64,000 nt of DNA. It comes from JAIQFL01 sp035295745 (lineage in GTDB: Bacteria; Acidobacteriota; Terriglobia; Bryobacterales; Bryobacteraceae). The DNA lies in NCBI GenBank assembly GCA_035295745.1, contig DATGIL010000015.1, forward strand, positions 62,001 through 126,000, read 5' to 3'. The translations under genes and the position numbers were made by a program. Below, piece by piece: positions 54,190 through 63,833 of this stretch. Numbering within the stretch: the stretch's first letter is position 1; each line of letters opens with the position of its first letter. The notes under the pieces are model-generated. The model did not search any database and had not been told where the DNA came from. It saw only the letters and a program-made list of their open reading frames with translations.

Positions 54190-55065
54190 TTAGCGTCTAC
54201 GCGGCGCGATTGTCTCTTGCGCGTATCGCAGGAAGACATCCATTCCTTCGTAGTCGCGCGGCACCAATTCGTGCACGATGTGGTGTGTCAGATACTCGCG
54301 CACCACCTCGGGGCGAAATCCGCGTGCGGCCGATTCCGTAGCCACGATCTCGTCCATGTGTTCAATGCCGTAGCGGCACGATTCGCGAAACGCCTCGACC
54401 ACTCCCGGCCTGATCGAACCCCTACGTCCTGCCCATACCGCAAACACCATCGGCAGCCCCGTCATCTCCACCCACTCCGCTCCGAGGTCGTGGACCTCAT
54501 ACGGGATGGTCAGTTCGATGCGCAGTGCGGGGTCGCCGATGATCAACGCCGCATCCGCCATCTGCAACATCGCATCGAGGTCCGGCGCATGTGACACCTG
54601 GCGTGCGTCGGCGTGGTATTTGCGCTCGAGAATCACGCGCGCCAGTTCCACGGACGTGCGCGAACTCGAGTCCACAGCAAGCGTTCGGATCTCGGCAGCG
54701 GGACGCGACGAGATCAACAGAATGCTGCGCACCGGCCCGTGGCAGGCGATGCCCGTTCCGGGAATGATTTCCAGATCCTGCCGTGTCAGCTCGAAGGAGG
54801 GAATGATGCCGATATCGGCGGCGCCCGACGCCACCTGGTCGGCACACCCGGCCGGAACGCGGAAATCTAAATCGAAGAGATCTTGTTGCGGGCCATGTAG
54901 CATGCCCCAGACGAGTGGTGAGGTATTGAGAAAACTGACTGCGCAGACCCGCAGCCGTTCCGAAGTCGCTTGGCTCAAGCCACAGTGTACCAAGGGGCGA
55001 ATCCGCGGCATCGGCAACCGAACCCCATCGGGGCAATTGCGTCGGCCCCGCTGAGTAGGGGACAA
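54190..55065 (-). CDS. mqnA: Chorismate dehydratase of the futalosine menaquinone pathway
   Basis: 291 residues from 55065, though an ATG at 55011 or a TTG at 54978 (LSQATSERLRVCAVSFLNTSPL) is more likely; the family begins at that segment. MqnA core: VSFLNTSPLVWG, VPAGCADQVASGAADIGIIPSFE, LAVDSSSRTSVELARVIL, ADAALIIGDPALR, LPMVFAVWAGR. Forms 3-enolpyruvyl-benzoate from chorismate, entry to menaquinone. Other mqn genes are not nearby. Confidence 0.9.
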   Translation of the reverse strand: MSPTQRGRRNCPDGVRLPMPRIRPLVHCGLSQATSERLRVCAVSFLNTSPLVWGMLHGPQQDLFDLDFRVPAGCADQVASGAADIGIIPSFELTRQDLEIIPGTGIACHGPVRSILLISSRPAAEIRTLAVDSSSRTSVELARVILERKYHADARQVSHAPDLDAMLQMADAALIIGDPALRIELTIPYEVHDLGAEWVEMTGLPMVFAVWAGRRGSIRPGVVEAFRESCRYGIEHMDEIVATESAARGFRPEVVREYLTHHIVHELVPRDYEGMDVFLRYAQETIAPRRR

Positions 55066-55081
55066 TTAGCTTCAGAAGTCC

Positions 55082-56053
55082 ATGCATATTCGTAAATTGA
55101 GCATCCTGATGCTGGCTGCGTCGGCCGTTCCGGCGCTGTGGGCGGACTCGACTCTTCGCACGCAAAACACTATGCGGTTTGGAGGGATCCTGCCAGGGCC
55201 GATCGCGCAACGGACGAGGAATGGCTTGGCCTCCACGCTGCCCGACTCGACGGTCCGCTATCGGAAAGGAAACCGCGAGTACCTGAACTCGGGCGGGTTC
55301 ACGTGTGTGATGGATTACGGCAAGCAGACCATCACCATCATCGATGCTGCGAACAAACACTTCGCGACTGTCCCCATGAAGGACTATGTCAGCAAACTGG
55401 CGGCCGCCATGCCGGTATTGCCACCCGAGTTCCAACCGGTGGATGAAGTTTCGAAGTCCTCGCTCGAATCGCGCAAAACTGGCCGGACCAGCGTGATCAA
55501 GGGAGTGGCCGCCGAGGAAACCGAGATGCGGTTAACGTTGGAGCTCCCGGCCCCCACACCCGAAGGAAAGATGCAACTGCGGCCCCTGATCAAAATGACG
55601 ATGCAGGTGTGGACGGCGAAAACGGGAAACGCTACTCCCGTTCCGGCACTCCGCGATTGGCTCGCGAACAGTTGGCCCGACGACCGGTACTCGCTCGCGA
55701 TCGATCCGGCGAATATTCTGGCGACCACGCTCGGCGCCATGCCAGGGGTGGCCAGCAGTTTGGGAAAGATGTTCCAGGAAGTGGAAAAAAGCCATGCAGT
55801 GGTGCTGAAGATGCACCTGGAAGCGGGCATGCTGGGAGTCTCCGGCGCCTTGCAGGATATGAAGAAGGAAAAAGGTGAGGCCGCTGCCCAGGGCTTGGAT
55901 CCGGAAGCGCCTTTTGTGGTGGTGGATAGTGAAGTCCAGGAAATCTCCGCGTCGCCCGCGGACCAAATGCTCTTTCAGGTGCCCGCCGGCTATACCGCCG
56001 CTCCCTTTGATGTAGTAGTGAAGGCCGTCGCGCCCAATTACCCGAAGTCCTAG
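55082..56053 (+). CDS. Secreted protein of unknown function
   Basis: 323 residues. Signal peptide MHIRKLSILMLAASAVPALWA|D, then a beta-rich domain: VRYRKGNREYLNSGGFTCVMDYGKQTITIIDAANKHFATVPMKDY (a soluble, DUF4412-like style), EETEMRLTLELPAP, an internal helical part and MLFQVPAGYTAAPFD near the end. Divergent from mqnA. I assign no function. Confidence 0.75.
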   Translation: MHIRKLSILMLAASAVPALWADSTLRTQNTMRFGGILPGPIAQRTRNGLASTLPDSTVRYRKGNREYLNSGGFTCVMDYGKQTITIIDAANKHFATVPMKDYVSKLAAAMPVLPPEFQPVDEVSKSSLESRKTGRTSVIKGVAAEETEMRLTLELPAPTPEGKMQLRPLIKMTMQVWTAKTGNATPVPALRDWLANSWPDDRYSLAIDPANILATTLGAMPGVASSLGKMFQEVEKSHAVVLKMHLEAGMLGVSGALQDMKKEKGEAAAQGLDPEAPFVVVDSEVQEISASPADQMLFQVPAGYTAAPFDVVVKAVAPNYPKS

Positions 56054-56145
56054 ATGAAAAGGGCCGCGGATGATGGGCCTGCCGCCATCCCACAGTCAAC
56101 CGATCTCGGTAGCTTCGATCGCGCTGCGGGCGCACCGAGCAGCAG

Positions 56146-57675
56146 TTATTCCGGGAAGTACCACACCAGAATGGAGCGACCGATGCGCGACTGGGGCGGT
56201 ATGCGGTCGGCCCATGCGGGGAATCCGAAGACTTTCCACATGGTGATACTGACGGCGTTCCAGCCGGGTGCGGGCTTTTCACTTTCGCTGGGCGTCATGA
56301 ACGGCATCGGGCCGCCGGCCAAACCGTAAGTCCGGTTGAATGGTGAGAAGGTCACGCGATTCGCGCCGGCGCGGACCAGAAATTCATTCAGGCGCTTCAT
56401 ATCCTGTCCCCAGTCCAGGTCGGAATCGGCAATCCAGCGCTCGGGATGCGAACCCGCGAGTTCGTTGGTGTAAGCAAGGTATTGGGGATGCTGCCAAAGT
56501 CCAGACGCCGCATGCCAGAAGAGCAGGCTCCCGAGCGCAGCCTTCGCCAAACCTGCGCGATTTCCGGCGGTCTGCCACACACGGGAGATCGCGAGACCGC
56601 ATCCGACCGAGATTCCTACGTACAGCGGAAGGATGTGACGAATACCAATATCGATCCGGCTTCCCAGAGCGCACAGCAGAATGCCCGCCGAGAAGGCGAT
56701 TGGCAGTGCGGCGGGCCGGGGCACCAGGTACAGTGCGCCGAACAGCAGGAAGAAGACCGGAAGAGGCGTCTTCACCGCCAGGACCACCGGGAAGTAGTAC
56801 CAGAAACCGTCCGGACTGCGATGTCCGAGCAGGTAGGAGGAATGGCCACTGCGATTGTGTTGCCAGACCGAGTGGAGTCCCGAAAAAAATCGCGCCGCGG
56901 GCAGGCGCGCATCCAGAAATTCTACACGCGCGAACGAGAAGCCATAGCCCGCCCAAATCACCAGGAGGCATGCGGCCAACACCATCCAAAGCGCTCTGCT
57001 TCGCCCTTGGGCGTTGCGGAGAGCCTCGCGAACGCCATCGCGCCACGCGCAGGCAAGGAACATTGCTGACCACGCGGCGGGAAGAAACACCAACGCCGAG
57101 AATTTGGACAGGCAAGCGAGGCCAATTACGATCCCAAAGAGCAAGCTGCGACACCGGGTGGGCGACTCCGCCCAGTACAGTGCCGCCAATCCAGCCGCGC
57201 CCGTCCAGCAGGCGAGGGCCATGTCTGTGGTGATCAGACCCGCATGAGCAAGAACCGGGGGCAGCGTCGTGAAGATGATTGTGGCCCCCAACGCCGCGGC
57301 GGGACCGCCAATACGGAACGCCCACAGGTAGACGACGAGAGACGCAATCCAGAAGAAGGGCAGGATGCCGGCTCGTCCCAGCGCCAGGATCCGCTCGTAG
57401 TGCCGCCCGTGCCCGAGGATGCGATAGCCCTCCAGGTAGGAGTCCGGACCGGCATGCCAGGTCTCGCCCGCGAGAGTCGGGCCGAGCGCGGCAAAAACGC
57501 GGGCCAGAGGCGGATGCTGATCCTCGTACCGGTACTTTCCGGTGTGGAGCATCTCCATGCCGGCAGCGAGGTGATCGGGTTCGTCGATAGTGTGGTTGAA
57601 AACCGTGTAAGTCGAGACGATACGCAGCGAGGCGATGGCCACGAGCGCCAAGGCCGCGCCAGCCGAGGCCTTCAT
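56146..57675 (-). CDS. GT39-like multi-pass glycosyltransferase
   Basis: 509 residues from the ATG at 57675 (MKASAGAALALVAIASLR); the frame is open back to 57747. Many membrane helices. First loop has NHTIDEPDHLAAGMEML and YEDQHPPLARVFAALGP, the acidic and HPPL features of the PMT/ArnT GT-C group. Later LLGHRSPDGFWYYFPVVLAVKTPLPVF and a C-terminal LAYTNELAGSHPERWIADSDLDWGQD segment. Donor probably polyprenyl-phosphate sugar. Confidence 0.8.
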   Translation of the reverse strand: MKASAGAALALVAIASLRIVSTYTVFNHTIDEPDHLAAGMEMLHTGKYRYEDQHPPLARVFAALGPTLAGETWHAGPDSYLEGYRILGHGRHYERILALGRAGILPFFWIASLVVYLWAFRIGGPAAALGATIIFTTLPPVLAHAGLITTDMALACWTGAAGLAALYWAESPTRCRSLLFGIVIGLACLSKFSALVFLPAAWSAMFLACAWRDGVREALRNAQGRSRALWMVLAACLLVIWAGYGFSFARVEFLDARLPAARFFSGLHSVWQHNRSGHSSYLLGHRSPDGFWYYFPVVLAVKTPLPVFFLLFGALYLVPRPAALPIAFSAGILLCALGSRIDIGIRHILPLYVGISVGCGLAISRVWQTAGNRAGLAKAALGSLLFWHAASGLWQHPQYLAYTNELAGSHPERWIADSDLDWGQDMKRLNEFLVRAGANRVTFSPFNRTYGLAGGPMPFMTPSESEKPAPGWNAVSITMWKVFGFPAWADRIPPQSRIGRSILVWYFPE

Positions 57676-57857
57676 TTTCAAGCGATTATAACCCGGACTC
57701 TTAGAACTCGCGCAGTGGTTCCGGGGCGCAAGTCCTGGAGCGCACATGAGGCCACGAGTACTTTCGATACGAGTTTTTTATCGATTTCGTGCCCTATTCT
57801 GTAAAAAGGGCACTCAAGTTTTCGAGCCCTTGAGCCGATATAAAAGCTGGGAGGAAA

Positions 57858-58493
57858 ATGTCTACTGCGAAGACGAATGGTGAAACCCAATGGGTATTGC
57901 CGCCGCTGATACTGCACCCATTCAATGAACGGGTCGCCCCCTCCACATTGTTGGAAAACTCGAAAGCCGCCTTGATGTTATCGGGTCTGATTCCCAGCGA
58001 CGGTTCCGACTCGGACGAGTTGAAGCGCCGCGTGCTGTCCGGCCGATACAGCGAGATCCGCATGTTGTTCTTTCTCGGAAAGGACGTCCACCGCTGGATC
58101 GGGCAATGTCTCGAGTGGTCGGAGCGAATTCCGGAGTTACAGGACCTGGAACTCTTTGGACCCAGCTTCGCCGGACTTTTGATCAACAACCCGCCGGCAT
58201 CCGTAAAGGAGAAGCTTACCCGTTGGGGCGTACTGGACTACGTTTCGATTTTCTCCCGTGCCGTCGGACTCAACGCCATGTTCGCCGCTCCTCCTGCTTT
58301 CGAAACTCTGGCGGAGGAGTTCTTGCGCAACTACCACCGTTATGCGGATGCCCTCTACCGCTGCTATTTGGATTCTCAGCCGCACCGGCAGATGGTGGCC
58401 AGGAATTTCCACTTTGACCTGTATGCTTCGGGCGAGTACTCCAGAATGCTGGAGACGGAATGGGCTGCCAACGAGGCTGGCGGAACCCTGTAA
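57858..58493 (+). CDS. Hypothetical protein, no family recognised
   Basis: 211 residues, no signal peptide or membrane segment, mostly helical composition (LENSKAALMLSGLIPSDG, YSEIRMLFFLGKDVHRWIGQCLEWSERI, VLDYVSIFSRAVGLNAMF, FLRNYHRYADALYRCYL). Preceded by GGGAGGAAA about 6 nt before the ATG. The base composition and codon use look ordinary. Stands alone between two minus-strand genes. Confidence 0.75.
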   Translation: MSTAKTNGETQWVLPPLILHPFNERVAPSTLLENSKAALMLSGLIPSDGSDSDELKRRVLSGRYSEIRMLFFLGKDVHRWIGQCLEWSERIPELQDLELFGPSFAGLLINNPPASVKEKLTRWGVLDYVSIFSRAVGLNAMFAAPPAFETLAEEFLRNYHRYADALYRCYLDSQPHRQMVARNFHFDLYASGEYSRMLETEWAANEAGGTL

Positions 58494-58610
58494 GACCTGA
58501 GGCATTCGCGTTTTAGCAGGATGCTGAAAAGGAGATAGGGCGGGTTCGCTCCCCCACGGCCACGTCAGCATGTGGTCTCGGGACCTTTTCGGCAGCCTGT
58601 CAACGGGCAC

Positions 58611-58949
58611 TCAAAACAGATCCAGTTGTCGCATCGCCATCGGCCACGTGCGCACTGGATACGGCGCCAGTCGGATTTCGTCGGAGAGCCAGAGTTGGCC
58701 TCGCCGCTGTGCCCACGTGCGGCGAGTCATGGCGATGCGCTGGCCAGTGTCATTCCGGGAGTGACAACTCGGACAAAGAACCGCGAGGAACCGCTTGTCG
58801 GCGGGATCGTGATTCAGGTGTGCGACGTTGAGAAGTCTGTGAGGTTTCTTGCAGCGCTCACACACATTGCCGACCGAATCTAACATCGCGAGGCGGAACT
58901 TACGCCAGCGCGCATCATAATACTTGCGATTGTCGAAGCGTATAGGCAT
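58611..58949 (-). CDS. HNH-nuclease-like small protein
   Basis: 112 residues. CERCKKP and LCPSCHSRND give two CxxC pairs around LNVAHLNHDP, an HNH/zinc-ribbon arrangement. WRKFRLAMLD before it is common in HNH proteins of phages and mobile DNA. No neighbouring phage gene is seen. Confidence 0.8.
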   Translation of the reverse strand: MPIRFDNRKYYDARWRKFRLAMLDSVGNVCERCKKPHRLLNVAHLNHDPADKRFLAVLCPSCHSRNDTGQRIAMTRRTWAQRRGQLWLSDEIRLAPYPVRTWPMAMRQLDLF

Positions 58950-59020
58950 GTCCTCTTTTCTTGAGAATAGCCGATTTCGTGTAAATTGTAGCCGTAAACC
59001 TCAGGTAAGATAAGGAAATC

Positions 59021-60304
59021 ATGCCATTTCCTCGCCTTTTGCTGGTTCGTCAGAAGTTTCCGGACCGTCGAATCCCGGACCCGGCGGCTGAAGTCCAGTC
59101 CCAACTATGTAACTCCAGTTTTGCCGCGCGTCTCAAGCCGGGCTCGCGAGTCGCCATCGGTGTAGGCAGCCGTGGCATTCACAACATCGCCACCATCGTT
59201 CGTGGCGTGGTGGATTACTGGAAGAGCCAGGGGATGCGGCCCTTCATCTTTCCGGCAATGGGAAGCCATGGCGCAGCTTCCGCGGCCGGGCAGGCGGACG
59301 TATTGGCGCACTATGGGATCACCGAAGCGGCAATGGGATGCCCGCTGATTAGTCAGCTCGAGGTCGTCTCGCTCGGTAAGACCGCCGACGGCATCGAAGC
59401 TTTCATGGATCGCGTCGCCTACGAGTCAGATGGCGTGATGCTGGTAGGCCGAGTGAAGTGGCACACGGATTTCGACGGCAAGATAGAGAGCGGTCTCTTC
59501 AAGATGATGGCGATCGGCCTCGGCAAGTTCGCCGGCGCACAGCGGTACCACGCCTACGCCTACCGTCTTGGGTTGGAGCACGTGGTTCGTAGCGTGGGGC
59601 GCCAGGTGTTGCAGTCGAATAAGATCCTGGGCGGTCTCGCGATTCTCGAAGATGCGTGGCACAACACCGCCAAACTGGACGCCGTCCCGGTAGAGGTGAT
59701 GGAACAGCGCGAAATGGAGAATCTGGCGCTGGTCAAGTCTTGGATGGCCAAAATCCCGATGGATCTCGACATCCTGGTGCTCGACGAGATCGGCAAAAAT
59801 ATCTCCGGCGCCGGTATGGACACCAAAGTCGTGAACCGCGGAGTCAATGGCGAGTACAATCCCTGGCCGAATATCCCCAGGTTTCAGCGCGTGTTCGTTC
59901 GCGACCTCAGCGAACTCACTTACAACAGCGCCGTCGGGTTGGGCATGGCGGACATGGTGACCGATCGCCTGGTGAAGCGCACCAACTGGGAGCCCACCAT
60001 CATCAACTCGCTGACCGCCAATACGCCAGCTGCCATTCGTACGCCGGTACACTTCTCGACCGACCGTGAGTGCCTGGAGCGGATCACTCCCACCGTCGGC
60101 AAACTGGACCTTTCCACCGTGACCTACGGGTGGATCCGCAACACCATGGAACTGGGCAGGCTCGCTTTGAGCGAGAACCTGCGCGACGCCATTGAAGAGC
60201 ATCCGCTGCTCGAATTGGAAGCGGTGATCGATTTCGATTTCGACGGTGCCGGGAATCTGATCAGCCCGTTCGTTCCGCTGGAGGAAACTGCAGGCGTGCA
60301 CTAA
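59021..60304 (+). CDS. LarA-like (DUF2088) protein
   Basis: 427 residues. N-terminal Rossmann-like domain with GSRVAIGVGSRGIHNIATIV, FPAMGSHGAASAAGQADVL, VMLVGRVKWHTDFDGKIESG and MMAIGLGKFAGAQRYH matches the lactate-racemase N-domain/DUF2088 class. LarA itself uses a nickel-pincer cofactor with set His and Lys residues; HTDFDG--ESG and the GxHG segment partly fit, but the substrate is unknown and could be another 2-hydroxy acid. larB/C/E are not adjacent. Followed after 9 nt by the CDP-alcohol transferase. Confidence 0.7.
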   Translation: MPFPRLLLVRQKFPDRRIPDPAAEVQSQLCNSSFAARLKPGSRVAIGVGSRGIHNIATIVRGVVDYWKSQGMRPFIFPAMGSHGAASAAGQADVLAHYGITEAAMGCPLISQLEVVSLGKTADGIEAFMDRVAYESDGVMLVGRVKWHTDFDGKIESGLFKMMAIGLGKFAGAQRYHAYAYRLGLEHVVRSVGRQVLQSNKILGGLAILEDAWHNTAKLDAVPVEVMEQREMENLALVKSWMAKIPMDLDILVLDEIGKNISGAGMDTKVVNRGVNGEYNPWPNIPRFQRVFVRDLSELTYNSAVGLGMADMVTDRLVKRTNWEPTIINSLTANTPAAIRTPVHFSTDRECLERITPTVGKLDLSTVTYGWIRNTMELGRLALSENLRDAIEEHPLLELEAVIDFDFDGAGNLISPFVPLEETAGVH

Positions 60305-60313
60305 GGTAGGCCG

Positions 60314-60862
60314 ATGCCGCGCTGGTGCAACCTCCCCAACCTGCTCACGCTGTCGCGGTTGCTTCTGGTGCCGTTCGTCATCCAGTCGATTCTGGCGGGG
60401 CACCACTTTCGGGCGCTGGCCCTCTTCGCCGCCGCCGCCGTCACCGACGTGATGGACGGCGCCGCAGCCCGCCGGTGGGGCAACACGACCCCTGTGGGGG
60501 CGTATCTCGACCCGATTGCGGACAAGTGCCTTCTGAGCGGGGTTTTTCTGGCGCTGGCCTTCGCGCGGATCATTCCCTGGTGGGTGGTCGCCGTGGTTCT
60601 GGGCCGCGATCTTTACATTCTGCTGGCGGTCGGCGGCTTTCTCCTGCTGAGTCCGGTCCGCAAATTCCCCCCGAGCGTCTGGGGAAAAATATCTACTTTC
60701 GTGCAGATCTTAACGGTAGTTATCTGGATGGCGCGCGATGTTCTCGAGGTTCCGGTAATGGGACTCCTTTCGTCCGTAATCCTTTGGCCCTGCTTGGCTT
60801 TCACCGTTTGGAGCGGTCTGCATTACACTTGGCGTGGCGTGCAACTTGCACGTGCTCATTGA
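60314..60862 (+). CDS. CDP-alcohol phosphatidyltransferase (PgsA-like)
   Basis: 182 residues with several membrane helices. The full family motif D-x2-D-G-x2-A-R-x8-G-x3-D-x3-D is present in DVMDGAAARRWGNTTPVGAY followed by LDPIADK. Transfers a phosphatidyl group from CDP-diacylglycerol to an alcohol, most likely glycerol-3-phosphate, at the inner membrane. NLPNLLTLSRLLLVPFVIQ near the start is typical of PgsA. Confidence 0.92.
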   Translation: MPRWCNLPNLLTLSRLLLVPFVIQSILAGHHFRALALFAAAAVTDVMDGAAARRWGNTTPVGAYLDPIADKCLLSGVFLALAFARIIPWWVVAVVLGRDLYILLAVGGFLLLSPVRKFPPSVWGKISTFVQILTVVIWMARDVLEVPVMGLLSSVILWPCLAFTVWSGLHYTWRGVQLARAH

Positions 60863-60903
60863 CGAGGTGGGCGCTCGGGAGTAGTCTTAAATTGAGAAGG
60901 CCG

Positions 60904-61473
60904 ATGACTCGCTATTTGCCCGCCCGACACTACCTTTGGTTTGGAATAGCGGCGGTAGTGTTGGCTGGCGTCTGCGGGTGGTTCGCTCTCACCTTCACCC
61001 CGTCGTTCATTCCGGCAGGGTTGTTCCTCCTGACGGCAGGCTTGCTTTTCGCCATGGCATTCCGCCCAGCTATCGAGATTCATGAGGGTTACCTCTCGAT
61101 CGGCCGTCGCGTTGTGCCCTGGATGGACATTCGCAGACTGGACCGGACCACCGGTTGGGTGGCTCCCCTCATCCTGCGGGTGACCCTGTTCGACGACTCA
61201 CGGTTGCTCCTGGTGTATCCGGGCGACCTCGATTCCTGCAATAGTCTGCTCCGGCACCTCAGGCGTCTCTCGCGCGATGCTTTGATCGACGGAATCCCTT
61301 ACCGCCAGTACTGGGGCGAAGTCTTGGCCCCGGCCAATGAGCGCAAGCAGGCGCAGAATCCTATGCCGCGCTATCGCATTCTGCGGCCTGAAGATGAGGC
61401 GGAAGTGGAACGCCTGTATCAACGACTGAAAACCGTCGGAAACCTGGATCAAAAGAACTCGGACGAGAAGTAG
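60904..61473 (+). CDS. Membrane protein with PH-like domain, function unknown
   Basis: 189 residues from the ATG at 60904 (AGAAGG upstream). Two membrane helices (about 10-55), then a short soluble beta domain: AIEIHEGYLSIGRRVVPWMDIRRLD, LRVTLFDDSRLLLVYPGDL, like bacterial PH-domain membrane proteins. A charged tail follows. 3 nt before the next gene, so co-transcribed. Confidence 0.75.
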   Translation: MTRYLPARHYLWFGIAAVVLAGVCGWFALTFTPSFIPAGLFLLTAGLLFAMAFRPAIEIHEGYLSIGRRVVPWMDIRRLDRTTGWVAPLILRVTLFDDSRLLLVYPGDLDSCNSLLRHLRRLSRDALIDGIPYRQYWGEVLAPANERKQAQNPMPRYRILRPEDEAEVERLYQRLKTVGNLDQKNSDEK

Positions 61474-61476
61474 TCT

Positions 61477-62079
61477 GTGGAGCGTAGCCGGAAGCGGCTC
61501 TCGCCGTTATTGATCTGCCTGTTCCTTCTGGTCGTCGTCTGGCTGTCCCATTCCCTTTGGCTTCAATGGTTTGGACACGTATTGATTCGCGATGAAGGAC
61601 CCCGGAAAGCGGACATTGCGGTGGTCTTGGCGGGTGACGATTTCGGTCACCGTATTGAAAAGGGTGGCGACCTGGTCCGATCCGGGTTCGTGCCGGCCGT
61701 GCTGGTGAGCGGGCCTCCCTACTATCACATTCACGAATGCGATGTGGCGATCGCGTTTGCCGTCATCAAGGGATATCCGGCGGAGTGGTTCGTTCCGTTT
61801 CCCAATTCCGCTCTTTCGACCCGTGAAGAAGCTGCCGCGATCCTGCCCGAGTTGGAGCGGCGCGGCGTCCACAGCTTCCTGCTCGTGACCAGCGATTACC
61901 ACACTGCACGCGCCGCCCGGATCTACCGCGCCGCGATGGCGGGGAAGGGGCTGGACATGCATGTGATCGCCGCGCCCGATGAGTATTTCCGGGAAGACTC
62001 CTGGTGGCGCAATCGTGAAGGAGAGAAGACCGTATTTTTCGAGTGGTCGAAAACCATCGCCACCGCTCTGGGCCGTTGA
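61477..62079 (+). CDS. YdcF/SanA-like DUF218 membrane protein
   Basis: 200 residues, GTG start with GAGAAG upstream. One N-terminal membrane helix, then the DUF218 fold: DIAVVLAGDDFGHRIEKGGDLVRSG, VLVSGPPYY, STREEAAAILPELERRGVHSFLLVTSDYHTARAARIY. Family linked to envelope and antibiotic-barrier functions; biochemical role unsettled. Confidence 0.88.
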   Translation: MERSRKRLSPLLICLFLLVVVWLSHSLWLQWFGHVLIRDEGPRKADIAVVLAGDDFGHRIEKGGDLVRSGFVPAVLVSGPPYYHIHECDVAIAFAVIKGYPAEWFVPFPNSALSTREEAAAILPELERRGVHSFLLVTSDYHTARAARIYRAAMAGKGLDMHVIAAPDEYFREDSWWRNREGEKTVFFEWSKTIATALGR

Positions 62080-62081
62080 CG

Positions 62082-63833
62082 ATGTGGGAATCGTTCAAGA
62101 CTCTTCGCAAATACTTATGGCGCTACCGCTGGGGTATGGCTGGTGGCTGTGCCTGTCTGGTCTTGAAAGACCTGACGCTGGCCACTCAACCGGTGCTGAT
62201 CCGGCGCATCATCGACAGCCTGTCCAGTCTGGCCGGAAGCCATTCCGGTTCCTCTCCGTTCCTGCGATTCGTCGTCTACATGGTCATTCTGGCGGTCTTC
62301 AAAGCCGTGTTTCAGTATTGGATGCGCATCCTGATGATCGGCCTCTCGCGCAACGTGGAATACGACCTGCGCAATGACCTGTTCCGCCACCTGGTCACCC
62401 TTTCACCCGACTACTACGGCCGCACGCGTACTGGCGACATCATGGCACGCGCCACCAACGACCTGAATGCTGTTCGCATGATGCTGGGTCCGGCCGTGAT
62501 GTACTGCTTCGAGACCGGGCTGACGTTCGCCCTGGCGATTGCCATAATGGTCTCGGTAGACTGGCGATTGGCGCTGCTATCGATCGCACCTGCACCCGTG
62601 GTCAGTCTGGTGGTGATCGTCTCGGGCCGCGCCATCCATACGCGTTTCGAGCGTATTCAGGCGATGTTCTCCGATATCTCCAGCCGGGTGCAGGAGAATC
62701 TTTCGGGCGTGCGGATGATCCGCGCATTCGCCCAGGAGGACGCCGAACTGCGGCGTTTCGAGGCCCTGAACCGCGACTACATAGCGCAGAATCTGAAGTT
62801 GGTTCGGATCGATGCCATCTTCGAGCCGCTAATGGAAGCTTTGATTGGCATGACCTTCCTGATCGTGCTCTGGGTGGGTGGGCACCAGGTGCTGGAGGGG
62901 CGGCTCACCATCGGCGGCTTCGTCATGTTCAACACGTTCATGGGCATGCTGGTGTGGCCGATGATCGCTTTGGGCTGGGTGGTGAATCTGATGCAGCGCG
63001 GCACGGCGTCGTTAGGACGCATTAACGAAATTCTACGGGAAGTCCCGACGCTGCGAGCTCCCGAGAAGCCGGTTACGCTGGACCACGTACAGGGCGCGCT
63101 CGCGTTTCGCGGGGTCACTATGGACTACGCAAGTGGAGCAGCGCTGAGTGAAGTGGATCTGACCATCCCCGCGGGTGCCACCATCGCCGTGGTCGGTCGC
63201 ACTGGATGCGGTAAAAGCACCCTGGTCAATCTGGTACCCCGTCTGATGGATCCCACCTCCGGCATCGTAACGCTCGACGGGGTGGATCTGCGCGAGCTGG
63301 ACCCGGAGGATTTGCGGCGCCACATCGGTTTTGTGCCGCAGGAGACCTTCCTCTTCAGCGCCACAATCGCAGAGAACATTGCGTTGGGCGTCGATCACGC
63401 AACCCCGGAAGAGATTCGCCGGGCCGCGGAGATCGCTGGCCTGGCGAGCGATATCGAGGGCTTTCCGGCTGGATACGAGACCATGGTGGGCGAACGCGGC
63501 ATCACTTTATCGGGTGGTCAGAAGCAGCGGACAGCGATCGCCCGGGCGATCCTGCGGAACCCGCGCATTTTGATCCTGGACGACGCGCTGTCGAGCGTCG
63601 ACACCTTGACCGAGGAGCGTATTCTGACGCACCTCGAGGAGGTGATGGCGGAACGCACAGTGATCCTGATTTCGCACCGCGTCTCGACGGTGCGGCAGGC
63701 GGACCAGATTGTGGTGCTCGAAAAGGGCCGCATCGTGGAGCAGGGAACTCACGCGGAACTGATCCAATCCGGCGGCTACTATGCGGATCTGTCGCAAAAA
63801 CAGATGCTCGAAGAAGAGTTGGAAGCGATCTGA
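62082..63833 (+). CDS. ABC exporter, MsbA/lipid-exporter type (fused TMD-NBD)
   Basis: 583 residues from the ATG at 62082. Six-helix membrane domain (about 15-310) with FRHLVTLSPDYYGRTRTGDIMARATNDLNAVR coupling region; ATPase domain with VVGRTGCGKSTLVNL Walker A, IGFVPQETFLFSATIAENI Q-loop, ITLSGGQKQRTAIARAIL signature, ILILDDALSSVD Walker B and ISHRVSTVRQAD H-loop. Note Walker B is followed by Asp-Ala where a catalytic Glu is usual (LDDALSSVD), so this half may hydrolyse ATP slowly; exporters with one such site are often heterodimers. Follows YdcF-like gene by 2 nt. Confidence 0.93.
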   Translation: MWESFKTLRKYLWRYRWGMAGGCACLVLKDLTLATQPVLIRRIIDSLSSLAGSHSGSSPFLRFVVYMVILAVFKAVFQYWMRILMIGLSRNVEYDLRNDLFRHLVTLSPDYYGRTRTGDIMARATNDLNAVRMMLGPAVMYCFETGLTFALAIAIMVSVDWRLALLSIAPAPVVSLVVIVSGRAIHTRFERIQAMFSDISSRVQENLSGVRMIRAFAQEDAELRRFEALNRDYIAQNLKLVRIDAIFEPLMEALIGMTFLIVLWVGGHQVLEGRLTIGGFVMFNTFMGMLVWPMIALGWVVNLMQRGTASLGRINEILREVPTLRAPEKPVTLDHVQGALAFRGVTMDYASGAALSEVDLTIPAGATIAVVGRTGCGKSTLVNLVPRLMDPTSGIVTLDGVDLRELDPEDLRRHIGFVPQETFLFSATIAENIALGVDHATPEEIRRAAEIAGLASDIEGFPAGYETMVGERGITLSGGQKQRTAIARAILRNPRILILDDALSSVDTLTEERILTHLEEVMAERTVILISHRVSTVRQADQIVVLEKGRIVEQGTHAELIQSGGYYADLSQKQMLEEELEAI

